A stretch of DNA of 64,000 nucleotides from Plecoglossus altivelis (lineage: Eukaryota; Chordata; Actinopteri; Osmeriformes; Plecoglossidae): the NCBI GenBank assembly GCA_036571765.1, contig BROE01000009.1, forward strand, positions 9,364,773 to 9,428,772, read 5' to 3'. This document shows, piece after piece, positions 61,501 through 64,000 of this stretch. Position 1 is the first letter of the stretch. Each line of letters begins with the position of its first letter. The notes under the pieces are model-generated. The model did not search any database, was not told the origin of the DNA, and saw nothing but the letters and a program-made list of their open reading frames with translations. Position numbers and translations under genes: made by a program.

Positions 61501-63977
61501 CTACTGCCAATTAACACTAAGAAACCTGCAGATTAGCGTGGCATGAACTGCAATGTGCTGCGCCTTCTTGCGTCTTTAAGATGCCAGTATTCTTCCCACA
61601 AAGAAGCCATATCCTGTCACTCCACAGTACGTTATCGTTCGTGCCTATTTATATCATAAGTATGTCCATAAAACTCATTTTTTCGACCAGAGTAACTCCA
61701 TTTAGCGTGGAAGCCATGCTTCCGGTTTTGGATGTCATCACCTGTAGGCTAGTGATGTATCGCTCGTGATCGATTCGATCATTTTGAACGAATCTTTCAG
61801 ATGATTCAAGAGTAACGTGGAGTCTCAGAGTAATTCGTTTATCACCTCATCGGGATTGTTGCACAGGCTCAATAGAGGAAACAGAGATGTTTCGTTCATC
61901 TCCCGACTGTGTCTTCGCGTACGAGTCTTAAGATCATTTTCACGTGACCTGCATAGACTCAATAGGCTCAGATCAGTTTAATACAGTCTCACCTACTCAA
62001 CAGATCAGTTTAATACAGTCTACTACTCTCAACAGATCAGTTTAATACAGGCTCTACTACTCTCAACAGATCAGTTTAATACAGTCTCTACTACTCTCAA
62101 CAGATCAGTTTAATACAGGCTCTACTACTCTCAGCAGATCAGTTTAGCACAGTCTCTACTCCTCTCAGCAGATCAGTTTAGCACAGTGCCCCACAGTGTC
62201 CTCTCAACAGGAAAGCAGCAGTTTAATAGCCATCTTCACCCCAGGCTATGAAACTAGGTAGGCAGGAGAGCAATCAGGGCACAGATGGTGTGGTTTAAAA
62301 AGTGTTGCGTTCAAGAGGCCTAATTAACCAATAGAAAAGCTCAGTGAAGGGGAAGTGGACACACACACACAGAAATCTAATGACCAGGTAAATAGAAACA
62401 AACACCACCCCCCCCCCCCCTAGAGATCAGCCGTCCAAAAGCAGAGGGGAAAGAGCCCACCTTGCCAGCCCGGGTTGCAGACGCAGGTCTTGTTTTGGCG
62501 GCTACAGTGGCCCCGGACTGGGGAGCCACAGTCAGACACACAGTAAGGGGTGTCACAAGCCTCGCCCTTCCAGCCCTCCTCACACTCGCACACCACCGAG
62601 GCTGTGGAGTTCCCCATGCTGCACTCCCCACGCCCCGAACAGTTATTGGGACAGGTGTTCAGCCTGGAGGGGGGGAAACAGAATGAAAATGAGTGTGTGT
62701 GTGAGTGAGAGAGAGAGAGAGAGACAGAGAGAAAGAGAGAGATAAAGACAGAGACAGAGAGTAAGGAAAGAGTCTTCTGATTAAAATGATGTACAGACAA
62801 AAAAGGCTGGGGGTCTCCAAGTGTGAGGTTAGTGTCTCAGTCTGACTACCAAGTGTGGGATTAGTGTCTCAGTCTGACTACCAAGTGTGGGGAGTGTGGG
62901 GTTAGTGTCCCAGTCTGACTACCAAGTGTGGGGTTAGTGTCTCAGTCTGACTACCTAGTGTGGGGTTAGTGTCTCAGTCTGACAACCAAGTGTGGGGAGT
63001 GTGGGGTTAGTGTCTCAGTCTGACTACCTAGTGTGGGGTTAGTGTCTCAGTCTGACTACCAAGTGTGGGGAGTGTGGGGTTAGTGTCCCAGTCTGACTAC
63101 CAAGTGTGGGGAGTGTGGGGTTAGTGTCCCAGTCTGACTACCAAGTGTGGGGTCATATTGGGGAGTCTGTCAAGTGGTGGGGTTATTCCATATGTGAGAT
63201 TAGTCCATGTGTGTCTGGGGGATAGTCCAGGTATGACTGTGGTGTTAGTCCAAGCTAGTCCAGCCCAGTGTGGCTCTTACCTGTAGGAGACGTTGAAGCC
63301 TGTAAGGTTGTAGGCAGCATCGCTGAAGAAGTGCAGCAGGGCGAAGCCAGAACGAGACACCACCTCTGGTACAGTCTCGTTGCCATAGCGTTCAGGCACG
63401 ATCAAGCCACTGTGACGAACACCTCACTTAGTTACACACGCCTCACATACACACATCTTGCATAGTTACACACGCCTCATATACACACCTTGTATATTTA
63501 CACACCTTACATAGTTACACACACCTCACATAGTTACACACACCTCACATAGTTACACACACCTCACATAGTTACACACACACACCTCACATACACACAC
63601 CTTGCATAGTTACACACACCTCACATAGTTACATACACCTCATATCAGGGGTATAAGTTTGTTTTCAAATGTGGGTGGAACAGTGTGTGTTGTATGAACA
63701 AAAGTAAAACTACCCATTCAATGTGGCAATACTTTACAATGCTCAATAAAACTAACAGCCCTCAACAGCAGCTGAGGGAGGTAGCCTCTAGGGCTGAGGC
63801 CAGGGCTGAGGTCAAGGCCAAGGCTGGGGCCAAGGCTGGGGCCTGGCCGGAGCTGAGGCCCACCTGAAGGCCGCCAGCAGAGGGGCGTAGATGGAGTCTC
63901 CGTCGTACACATACAGATGGTCCCAGCTGCACTCGGTCGCAAAGTGGTTGAACCGCAGTCGCAGAATGCTGTTGGGC
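26515..63977 (-). CDS. atrn: attractin (27 3'-most coding exons; 5' exons beyond the window)
   Basis: Type I membrane glycoprotein. In mammals it is the mahogany gene product, needed for agouti/melanocortin signalling in pigment cells and for myelin maintenance; related proteins recruit the ubiquitin ligase MGRN1 through the MASRPFA cytoplasmic motif. The 27 exons on the - strand join without a frame break to 1270 residues plus stop; the human protein is about 1430, so about 160 N-terminal residues (signal peptide, first EGF, start of CUB) are missing. Order by residue in this partial protein: CUB 1-81, EGF 82-148, kelch about 149-470, PSI modules about 470-620, C-type lectin about 621-758, PSI about 759-900, two laminin-type EGF about 901-1000, membrane-proximal module about 1000-1110, transmembrane helix about 1117-1142, tail to 1270. 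ALETDEEPPDLIGG and the terminal TCI identify ATRN; ATRNL1 has a different tail. The gene is convergent with gfra4. Confidence 0.95.
26748..26862 (-). CDS. atrn: atrn exon: conserved cytoplasmic tail
   Basis: Between TTCCTTCCAG| and CAATCTG|GTGAGA; 115 nt, phase 0 in and 1 out. Encodes TVPKPIALEPCFGNKAAVLS, IFVRLPRGSRGIPPPGQSG. It matches ATRN (CFGNKAAVLSVFVRLPRG) rather than ATRNL1 (CAGNRAAVLTVFLCLPRG). Confidence 0.95.
26863..27888. other. 3' end of the atrn intron before exon 26748-26862
   Basis: About 1 kb of AT-balanced single-copy DNA. No exon seen. Confidence 0.5.
27889..28388. repeat. GATGGTCTAGGATAGAAGAT minisatellite
   Basis: About 20 units of 23-37 bp, built from GATGGTCTAGGATAGAAGAT and optional AGAAGATCTAA or ATAAGGTCTAA pieces, giving a higher-order pattern. 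It runs directly into a Tc1-like fragment. Confidence 0.92.
28391..28660 (+). mobile_element. Tc1-like transposon remnant (central part)
   Basis: CCCAGAAGGAAGCCTCTTCT, GATGATGCACATGAAAGCCC and TTTGCTGAAGACAACTACAT followed by GGATTACTGG match the stretch before the first catalytic aspartate of fish Tc1-like transposases (MMHKKARKQFAED...MDYW). The frame is interrupted and both ends are missing. Confidence 0.75.
28780..29130. repeat. 45-bp minisatellite with TGATGTCATC in each unit
   Basis: About 8 units of AAGGTCTCTAACATCCACCA plus GCTCTGTGATGTCATCATAG and a short joiner. Units of 45 or 48 bp keep frames open on both strands, so the 134- and 140-codon ORFs here are by-products. Single copies of the same words precede the array at 28650-28730. 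Confidence 0.9.
29131..30080. other. atrn intron DNA, unidentified mid-repetitive look
   Basis: No exon. The part 29540-29960 has coding-like composition without an open frame and could be an old transposon. I could not name it. Confidence 0.35.
30082..30203. repeat. 17-bp minisatellite
   Basis: About 7 units of CAGGTCCACCTTCAGCT. Confidence 0.88.
31262..31400. repeat. 16-bp minisatellite
   Basis: Units of CTCATGCACACCTGTG and shorter CTCATCCACCTGTG versions. (CA)n tracts lie nearby at 30712-30734 and 31076-31090. Confidence 0.8.
31778..32432. repeat. 36-bp minisatellite, about 18 units
   Basis: Units of CCTCCTCCTCCTAGCCTTCA plus TCACACATCCAACACA. As 36 is a multiple of three, three reading frames stay open and give long PPPSLHHTSNT-type ORFs with no protein meaning. 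Confidence 0.93.
32790..33140. repeat. GGGTGGCATAGAGCACATTG minisatellite
   Basis: About 11 units of 27-36 bp, GGCATAGAGCACATTGTGGA with a purine-rich joiner. It passes into a purine-rich tract (33150-33540). The opposite-strand long ORFs are by-products. Confidence 0.92.
33541..34380. other. atrn intron DNA before the MASRPFA exon's donor side
   Basis: Holds (TG)n/G-run near 33680, purine-rich DNA to 33850 and a CAGGACTGCTAACACAGG-like irregular repeat at 34030-34230. No exon seen. Confidence 0.5.
34381..34488 (-). CDS. atrn: atrn exon: cytoplasmic tail with MASRPFA motif
   Basis: Between TCCTCGCAG| and GTCAAG|GTGAGC; 108 nt, phase 0-0. Encodes MQQMASRPFATINVALETDE and EPPDLIGGNVK. MASRPFA (34444-34464) is shared by ATRN, ATRNL1 and MEGF8 and is the known docking motif for MGRN1. 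ALETDEEPPDLIGG separates ATRN from ATRNL1. The exon could be skipped in frame, which would remove the docking motif. Confidence 0.96.
34832..34898. repeat. (CA)n microsatellite
   Basis: About 33 uninterrupted CA units in the atrn intron; a (TG)n stretch lies just upstream at 34798-34812. Confidence 0.95.
35941..36412. repeat. tandem segment duplication, about 256-bp unit
   Basis: The block starting TGGAGGGGGACTCTCTGGCC at 36021 recurs at 36277 and both copies run for about 135 bp to a G-run. The flank CCCCTACCCACCCACTCTC also recurs. The copies are nearly identical, so the event is young. A 9-bp palindrome CTGTCAGTG-AAC-CACTGACAG lies between them. Confidence 0.88.
36413..38714. other. atrn intron DNA with CA arrays
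   Basis: Contains (TG)n at 36946-36969, (CA)n at 36992-37012, a triple GGGGATGAGGAGGTGGA repeat at 37390-37440 and four CACTGACTTGCTGCTTA-(CA)n units at 37625-37860. No exon seen. Confidence 0.6.
38715..38793 (-). CDS. atrn: atrn exon: transmembrane helix and stop-transfer
   Basis: Between GTCCTCAG| and CGAGAG|GTGAGT; 79 nt, phase 2 in and 0 out. Encodes CFLSLLLVAAVVWKIKQSCW followed by ASRRRE, a hydrophobic helix followed by a basic stop-transfer stretch, giving a type I topology. Confidence 0.95.
38794..41400. other. atrn intron 5' to the transmembrane helix exon
   Basis: Holds purine-rich DNA at 39060-39160 and 39600-40180, a CGCACACA repeat at 39518-39560, and degenerate CCAGCTAGAGATAC repeats at 40730-40950. 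No exon seen. Confidence 0.55.
41418..41660. repeat. 25-bp minisatellite
   Basis: About 10 units of GGCATGTTGTTTAGCATGAT plus CAGTA. Confidence 0.92.
42575..43150. repeat. tandem segment duplication, about 300-bp unit
   Basis: A block starting GTGAATGTGTCTTTCACAAT at 42664 is repeated at 42980 and stays almost identical for about 165 bp to CCCGCGGGGAGGCGGGG. The GGTGGGGTGGGGGG-TCACTGTATT flank is duplicated too. The copies differ mainly in microsatellite length. Confidence 0.9.
43322..43850. other. CA/TG-rich end of the atrn intron by the transmembrane exon
   Basis: (TG)n at 43323-43343, 43544-43557 and 43812-43832. No exon apart from 43851-43912. Confidence 0.6.
43851..43912 (-). CDS. atrn: atrn exon: start of transmembrane segment
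   Basis: Between TGCCCTCAG| and TTCTTCAG|GTGAGT; 62 nt, phase 0 in and 2 out. Encodes IAFSQHSNFMDLVQFFVTFF, identical to mammalian attractin over most of its length. The hydrophobic part continues into the next exon about 5 kb away. Confidence 0.95.
44430..45060. other. unidentified simple-repeat-free island in atrn intron
   Basis: About 600 bp with no microsatellite, in contrast to its surroundings. A minus frame at 44759-45001 reads fairly protein-like (KYGKPSQVYMTQLPTFDG) but matches nothing I know. It may be a decayed DNA transposon. Confidence 0.25.
45097..45123 (+). mobile_element. SINE tail fragment
   Basis: GGATGAAAGCGTCTGCTAAT is the shared fish SINE tail. No tRNA-like head is seen upstream. 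Confidence 0.5.
45890..45946 (-). CDS. atrn: candidate 57-nt in-frame cassette exon of atrn
   Basis: Between exons 49689-49846 and 43851-43912, both with phase 0 at this junction, the - strand has a pyrimidine-containing tract ending TTATCTGCAG|, then 19 open codons (INQSEHTLALSNAMTTKAT) and a strong donor |GTAAGTCA. Inclusion would add 19 residues between IKIQ and IAFSQ, just outside the membrane. Mammalian membrane attractin, as I recall it, goes directly from one to the other, so this is not a constitutive conserved exon. It may be a lineage-specific cassette or a chance decoy; no transcript evidence is available here. Confidence 0.35.
46444..46720. repeat. polypyrimidine tract
   Basis: CTCATCCTCCTTCCTCTTCC-like units. 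Long ORFs of Ser/Pro/Leu through it are composition artefacts. Confidence 0.85.
47480..47735. repeat. 28-bp minisatellite
   Basis: About 9 units of GAGCTGCTCTATAGAGGTAC plus TGAAGACA, each with an internal GAGCTGCTC palindrome-like core. Confidence 0.9.
47736..49264. other. atrn intron DNA
   Basis: Single-copy DNA with purine-rich part at 48270-48400 and (CA)n at 48480-48529. No exon seen. Confidence 0.5.
49265..49665. repeat. (TG)n-based minisatellite next to the atrn secreted/membrane junction
   Basis: Units of GCTTTAGGAGTGTGTTTGTG with variable (TG)n, about 13 copies, beginning 24 bp past the donor of exon 49689-49846. Confidence 0.9.
49689..49846 (-). CDS. atrn: atrn exon: membrane-proximal module, end
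   Basis: Between GTGTCTGTCAG| and ATCCAA|GTGAGT; 158 nt, phase 1 in and 0 out. Encodes TGEEIPIVSRSSIKEFKDSF, NENFDFRNNPNITFFVYVSN and TWPIKIQ. It ends at the junction where human ATRN is alternatively spliced into secreted and membrane forms. If the intron were retained the frame stays open for 50 codons into a (TG)n tract. Confidence 0.95.
50008..50086 (-). CDS. atrn: atrn exon: membrane-proximal module
   Basis: Between ATCTCCTGCAG| and TTCACAG|GTGTGA; 79 nt, phase 0 in and 1 out. Encodes QNRDLDMFINASKNFNLNIT and WAASF, with NAS and NIT sequons. Nearly identical to mammalian attractin. Confidence 0.95.
50199..50293 (-). CDS. atrn: atrn exon: membrane-proximal module
   Basis: Between CTGCCGGCAG| and GACGAG|GTGCTG; 95 nt, phase 1 in and 0 out. 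Encodes LLIDYQFTFSLSQEDDRYYT and AINFVATPDE. The donor GTGCTG departs from consensus, yet the protein junction to the next exon (TPDE-QNRDLD) is exactly that of mammals. Confidence 0.94.
50666..50718 (-). CDS. atrn: atrn exon: laminin-type EGF module 2, end
   Basis: A 53-nt exon between TTTCTTTCAG| and TACT|GTAAGT; phase 2 in and 1 out. Encodes CELENRYQGNPLKGTCY, matching CEVENRYQGNPLRGTCY in mammals. Confidence 0.93.
50978..51071 (-). CDS. atrn: atrn exon: laminin-type EGF module 2, first part
   Basis: Between GTTTTCCCAG| and CAGCT|GTAAGC; 94 nt, phase 1 in and 2 out. Encodes PCKCNGHASMCNPNNGKCFC and TTKGIKGDHCQL, close to the human CKCNGHASLCNTNTGKCFCT. Confidence 0.95.
51357..51494 (-). 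CDS. atrn: atrn exon: laminin-type EGF module 1
   Basis: Between GTGTGTTGCAG| and TGCCAAC|GTGAGT; 138 nt, phase 1-1. Encodes CQCNGHSQCVNESECEKCED, TTGRHCESCIGGYHGDPTNG, the eight-cysteine laminin EGF pattern. It could be skipped in frame. Confidence 0.95.
51706..51951 (-). CDS. atrn: atrn exon: PSI module and linker
   Basis: Between GTGTATTCCAG| and TGCCCAG|GTACGG; 246 nt, phase 1-1. Encodes CSGYRTCGQCLDQPGCGWCT, GQCMEGSFRGPF, a Pro-rich loop, and SKYNWSFIHCP. The conserved ends bracket a divergent loop, as expected for an orthologue. Confidence 0.94.
52220..52405 (-). CDS. atrn: atrn exon: PSI module
   Basis: Between CCTCTCTTCAG| and TGCCCTC|GTAAGA; 186 nt, phase 1-1. Encodes AKQCRTPCALRSSCSECTSS, SECMWCSNMRQCVDSNAYVA and SFPFGQCMEWYTLNSCP. 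It is among the most conserved stretches of the protein. Confidence 0.95.
52515..52734 (-). CDS. atrn: atrn exon: C-type lectin domain, second half
   Basis: Between CTGTGTTGCAG| and CGTGCTG|GTGGGC; 220 nt, phase 0 in and 1 out. Encodes TPWVGLRKINVSYWCWEDMS, LQWLEGEPSGAGFCG and CINAVNGSLCE. WVGL and the WCWEDMSPFTN segment match mammalian attractin. The classical calcium-site EPN/QPD is replaced by EPS, as I recall for the family. Confidence 0.95.
52735..54046. other. atrn intron inside the lectin domain
   Basis: CTAACTAGCCTCCAGC-like decayed repeats at 52800-52980, AT-rich single-copy DNA, then a 14-bp minisatellite GGCCTCCAGCCGCT at 53929-54027 (about 7 units) running up to the donor of exon 54047-54231. 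Confidence 0.75.
54047..54231 (-). CDS. atrn: atrn exon: C-type lectin domain, first half
   Basis: Between GTTCTCCAG| and GTGCTG|GTGAGT; 185 nt, phase 1 in and 0 out. Encodes CGENWRLVGNSCMKFITAKD, YDNAKLTCRSHSS and VLASLTTQKKVDFVLKELQI, the typical first half of a lectin fold. The donor side abuts a 14-bp minisatellite. Confidence 0.95.
54424..55190. repeat. two arrays of AGCTAACGCTAGCAT
   Basis: The 14-15 bp word AGCTAACGCTAGCAT is tandem at 54424-54476 and again at 55131-55188, on the two sides of one 860-bp intron. An AT-rich stretch with (AAT)n lies between. Confidence 0.75.
55191..55329 (-). CDS. atrn: atrn exon: PSI module
   Basis: Between GTGTGTGCAG| and CTGCCAG|GTAGCC; 139 nt, phase 0 in and 1 out. 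Encodes CPKDNPSFVCNKKTSCKSCA and NCQWETRNQECISLP. The donor is followed at once by copies of a CTAGCGTTAGC-type short repeat. Confidence 0.94.
55626..55747 (-). CDS. atrn: atrn exon: PSI module
   Basis: Between a (TG)n tract ending GTGTAG| and ACAGCG|GTGAGT; 122 nt, phase 1 in and 0 out. Encodes RCDQYTDCYSCTANTNGCMW and CGLQCVSLGSNC, a plexin-semaphorin-integrin cysteine pattern. The polypyrimidine tract of its acceptor is a dinucleotide repeat. Confidence 0.93.
56056..56285 (-). CDS. atrn: atrn exon: propeller closure and first PSI-like module
   Basis: Between GTTCTTGCAG| and GTACAT|GTAGGT; 230 nt, phase 2 in and 1 out. Encodes MYVFGGFNSLLLSDVLKYTP, then CSGLPDQESC, GLRCIWNTTQNVCLPW and a Pro/Gln-rich linker. 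The donor was chosen because it restores frame and gives CGARTF-ADSQRCDQ, which lines up with CFSKRTLDHDRCDQ in human attractin. The linker is the least conserved part and reads as a short imperfect repeat of PQPPG. Confidence 0.88.
56920..57004 (-). CDS. atrn: atrn exon: last kelch blade
   Basis: Between CATGTGTTTTCAG| and GTGACAG|GTACGC; 85 nt, phase 1 in and 2 out. Encodes CDEWSVLPKPDLLHHLNRFG and HSAVYSD. The 2.5-kb intron before it holds a 600-bp purine-rich tract at 57.9-58.5 kb. Confidence 0.92.
57005..59496. repeat. atrn intron with a 600-bp purine-rich tract
   Basis: 57900-58520 is almost pure purine on the + strand, the second half being units of GAGAGACAGGGGAGAGG. Its complement yields a 318-codon Leu/Ser/Pro ORF that is not a gene. 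The remaining DNA is single copy, with no exon seen. Confidence 0.85.
59497..59651 (-). CDS. atrn: atrn exon: kelch repeat
   Basis: Between GTTCCTCAAG| and GATCTGG|GTCAGT; 155 nt, phase 2 in and 1 out. Encodes FFRYLHTAVIVD, LVFGGNTHNDTSMSHGAKCF and SSDFMAYDL. FGGNTHNDTSMSHGAKCFSS is essentially unchanged from mammals. The donor is GTCAGT, weaker than the GTGAGT used by most exons here. Confidence 0.95.
59748..59931 (-). CDS. atrn: atrn exon: kelch repeats
   Basis: Between CTCCACAG| and CAAGTG|GTGAGC; 184 nt, phase 1 in and 2 out. Encodes TEGALVQGGYGHSSVYD and YIHGGYKAFSANKYGLAGDL. The HGGYKAFSANKY stretch is a hallmark of the attractin propeller. The donor is followed by an (AAC)n/(GTT)n microsatellite. 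Confidence 0.95.
60075..60324 (-). CDS. atrn: atrn exon: kelch repeats
   Basis: Between TATCCCCAG| and GACATAG|GTGAGT; 250 nt. Encodes DKIFMYGGKMDSTGNVTSQL, QTWAQLNPRGKEQYAVVGHS, VMLVMFGHCPLYGYISQVQQ. The YGGK and FGHCPLYGYIS motifs match mammalian attractin almost exactly. Confidence 0.95.
60390..60634. repeat. 23-bp minisatellite
   Basis: About 10 units of TACCTGGAGCATGGTTAGTG TAC type. It fills the whole intron between two kelch exons. Confidence 0.88.
60636..60726 (-). CDS. atrn: atrn exon: kelch repeat
   Basis: Between CTCCTCCAG| and CACGAG|GTAGTA; 91 nt, phase 2 in and 0 out. Encodes LDLQTQAWLPLNRSVN and GRYGHTVALHE, the tryptophan and RYGH landmarks of a kelch blade. A 23-bp minisatellite starts immediately after the donor. 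Confidence 0.92.
60819..60987 (-). CDS. atrn: atrn exon: start of kelch propeller
   Basis: Between TTCCCCCAG| and CCAAGC|GTGAGT; 169 nt, phase 1 in and 2 out. Encodes SVPANWSFWTREEY, ASHKAVVHEGVMWVVGGYVF and DYQMV. The GG pair in WVVGGY is the first kelch double glycine. Confidence 0.93.
60988..62460. repeat. atrn intron with 33-bp minisatellite
   Basis: 61965-62190 has about 7 units of CTCAACAGATCAGTTTAATA plus CAGTCTCTACTACT. The rest is AT-rich single-copy DNA with no exon seen. Confidence 0.85.
62461..62663 (-). CDS. atrn: atrn exon: two EGF-like modules
   Basis: Between CCCTCCAG| and GGCAAG|GTGGGC; 203 nt. It encodes CPNNCSGRGEC, CECEEGWKGEACDTPYC, CGSPVRGHC and CVCNPGWQG, that is, twelve cysteines in the spacing of two EGF modules that follow the CUB domain. 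A (GA)n/(TG)n tract adjoins the acceptor on the intron side. Confidence 0.94.
62815..63150. repeat. 32-bp minisatellite
   Basis: About 10 units of ACCAAGTGTGGGGTTAGTGT plus CTCAGTCTGACT, some with an extra GGAGTGTG insertion. Confidence 0.9.
63281..63409 (-). CDS. atrn: atrn exon: end of CUB domain
   Basis: Between GTCACAG| and CTACAG|GTAAGA; 129 nt, phase 2-2. Encodes GLIVPERYGNETVPEVV and FALLHFFSDAAYNLTGFNVS. SGLIVPE and FSDAAYNLTGFN are near-identical to mammalian attractin. NET and NLT are N-glycosylation sequons. Confidence 0.93.
63425..63650. repeat. ACACACCTCACATAGTT repeat
   Basis: About 10 units of 18-20 bp in the intron that splits the CUB-coding exons. Confidence 0.85.
63864..63977 (-). 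CDS. atrn: atrn exon: CUB domain, middle part
   Basis: First attractin exon in view, between GTCTGCAG| and TTCAG|GTGGGC. It encodes LRLRFNHFATECSWDHLYVY and DGDSIYAPLLAAF. The CSWDHLYVYDGDS stretch is the typical CUB-domain core with acidic and tyrosine residues. Exit is phase 2. Confidence 0.93.
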
Positions 63978-64000
63978 CTGCAGACAAGGACAGTGTCAGG

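Noticed and set aside
26515..63977. Assignment to atrnl1 rather than atrn
   Set aside because: The tail reads ALETDEEPPDLIGG, CFGNKAAVLS and ends CI, as in ATRN; ATRNL1, as I recall it, has ALEVGAEQTDF and CAGNRAAVLT and ends CV.

Overview
The window is nuclear DNA of a ray-finned fish, most likely a teleost. The reasons are short multi-exon vertebrate genes with GT-AG introns, degenerate Tc1-like transposons, tRNA-derived SINE pieces ending in the TTGGATAAAAGCATCTGCTAA-type tail, and very dense (CA)n, polypurine and minisatellite DNA. I cannot name the species.

Two genes lie tail to tail. On the + strand, 12517-22382 holds seven coding exons of a GDNF-family receptor alpha, best matched to gfra4. 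They join in frame to 415 residues plus stop and cover cysteine-rich domains D1, D2 and D3 and a hydrophobic GPI-type tail. The signal-peptide exon was not found. On the - strand, 63977 down to 26515 holds the 27 last coding exons of attractin (atrn). They join in frame to 1270 residues plus stop: end of CUB, two EGF repeats, six-bladed kelch propeller, PSI modules, C-type lectin domain, two laminin-type EGF modules, a membrane-proximal module, one transmembrane helix and a cytoplasmic tail with the MASRPFA motif. The signal peptide and the first part of CUB lie beyond the window. Convergent ATRN-GFRA4 order is also found at human 20p13. The paralogous ATRNL1-GFRA1 pair at 10q25 has the same layout but fits these sequences less well.

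Layout. 1-12516: no recognised exon; a 44-bp and an 18-bp minisatellite, a SINE tail, and a minus-strand fragment like a RecQ-type helicase near 7.3 kb. 12.5-22.4 kb: gfra4, whose fifth intron in view carries four 17-bp-spaced copies of the palindrome GTCACGTGAC. 22.4-26.5 kb: 3' UTRs and intergenic DNA with a SINE, a Tc1 remnant and a minisatellite. 26.5-49.7 kb: the long introns around the atrn transmembrane and tail exons, filled with minisatellites and segment duplications. 49.7-64 kb: the compact ectodomain part of atrn.

The two proteins are not known to act together. GFRA4 is a GPI-anchored co-receptor for RET. Attractin is a type I membrane protein tied to melanocortin signalling, pigmentation and myelin, and works with the MGRN1 ubiquitin ligase. 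The observations I rate highest are a frame-preserving 57-nt candidate cassette exon exactly at the attractin ectodomain/transmembrane junction, and the GTCACGTGAC array in gfra4. All calls come from reading the sequence and from memory of the families; no search was run.
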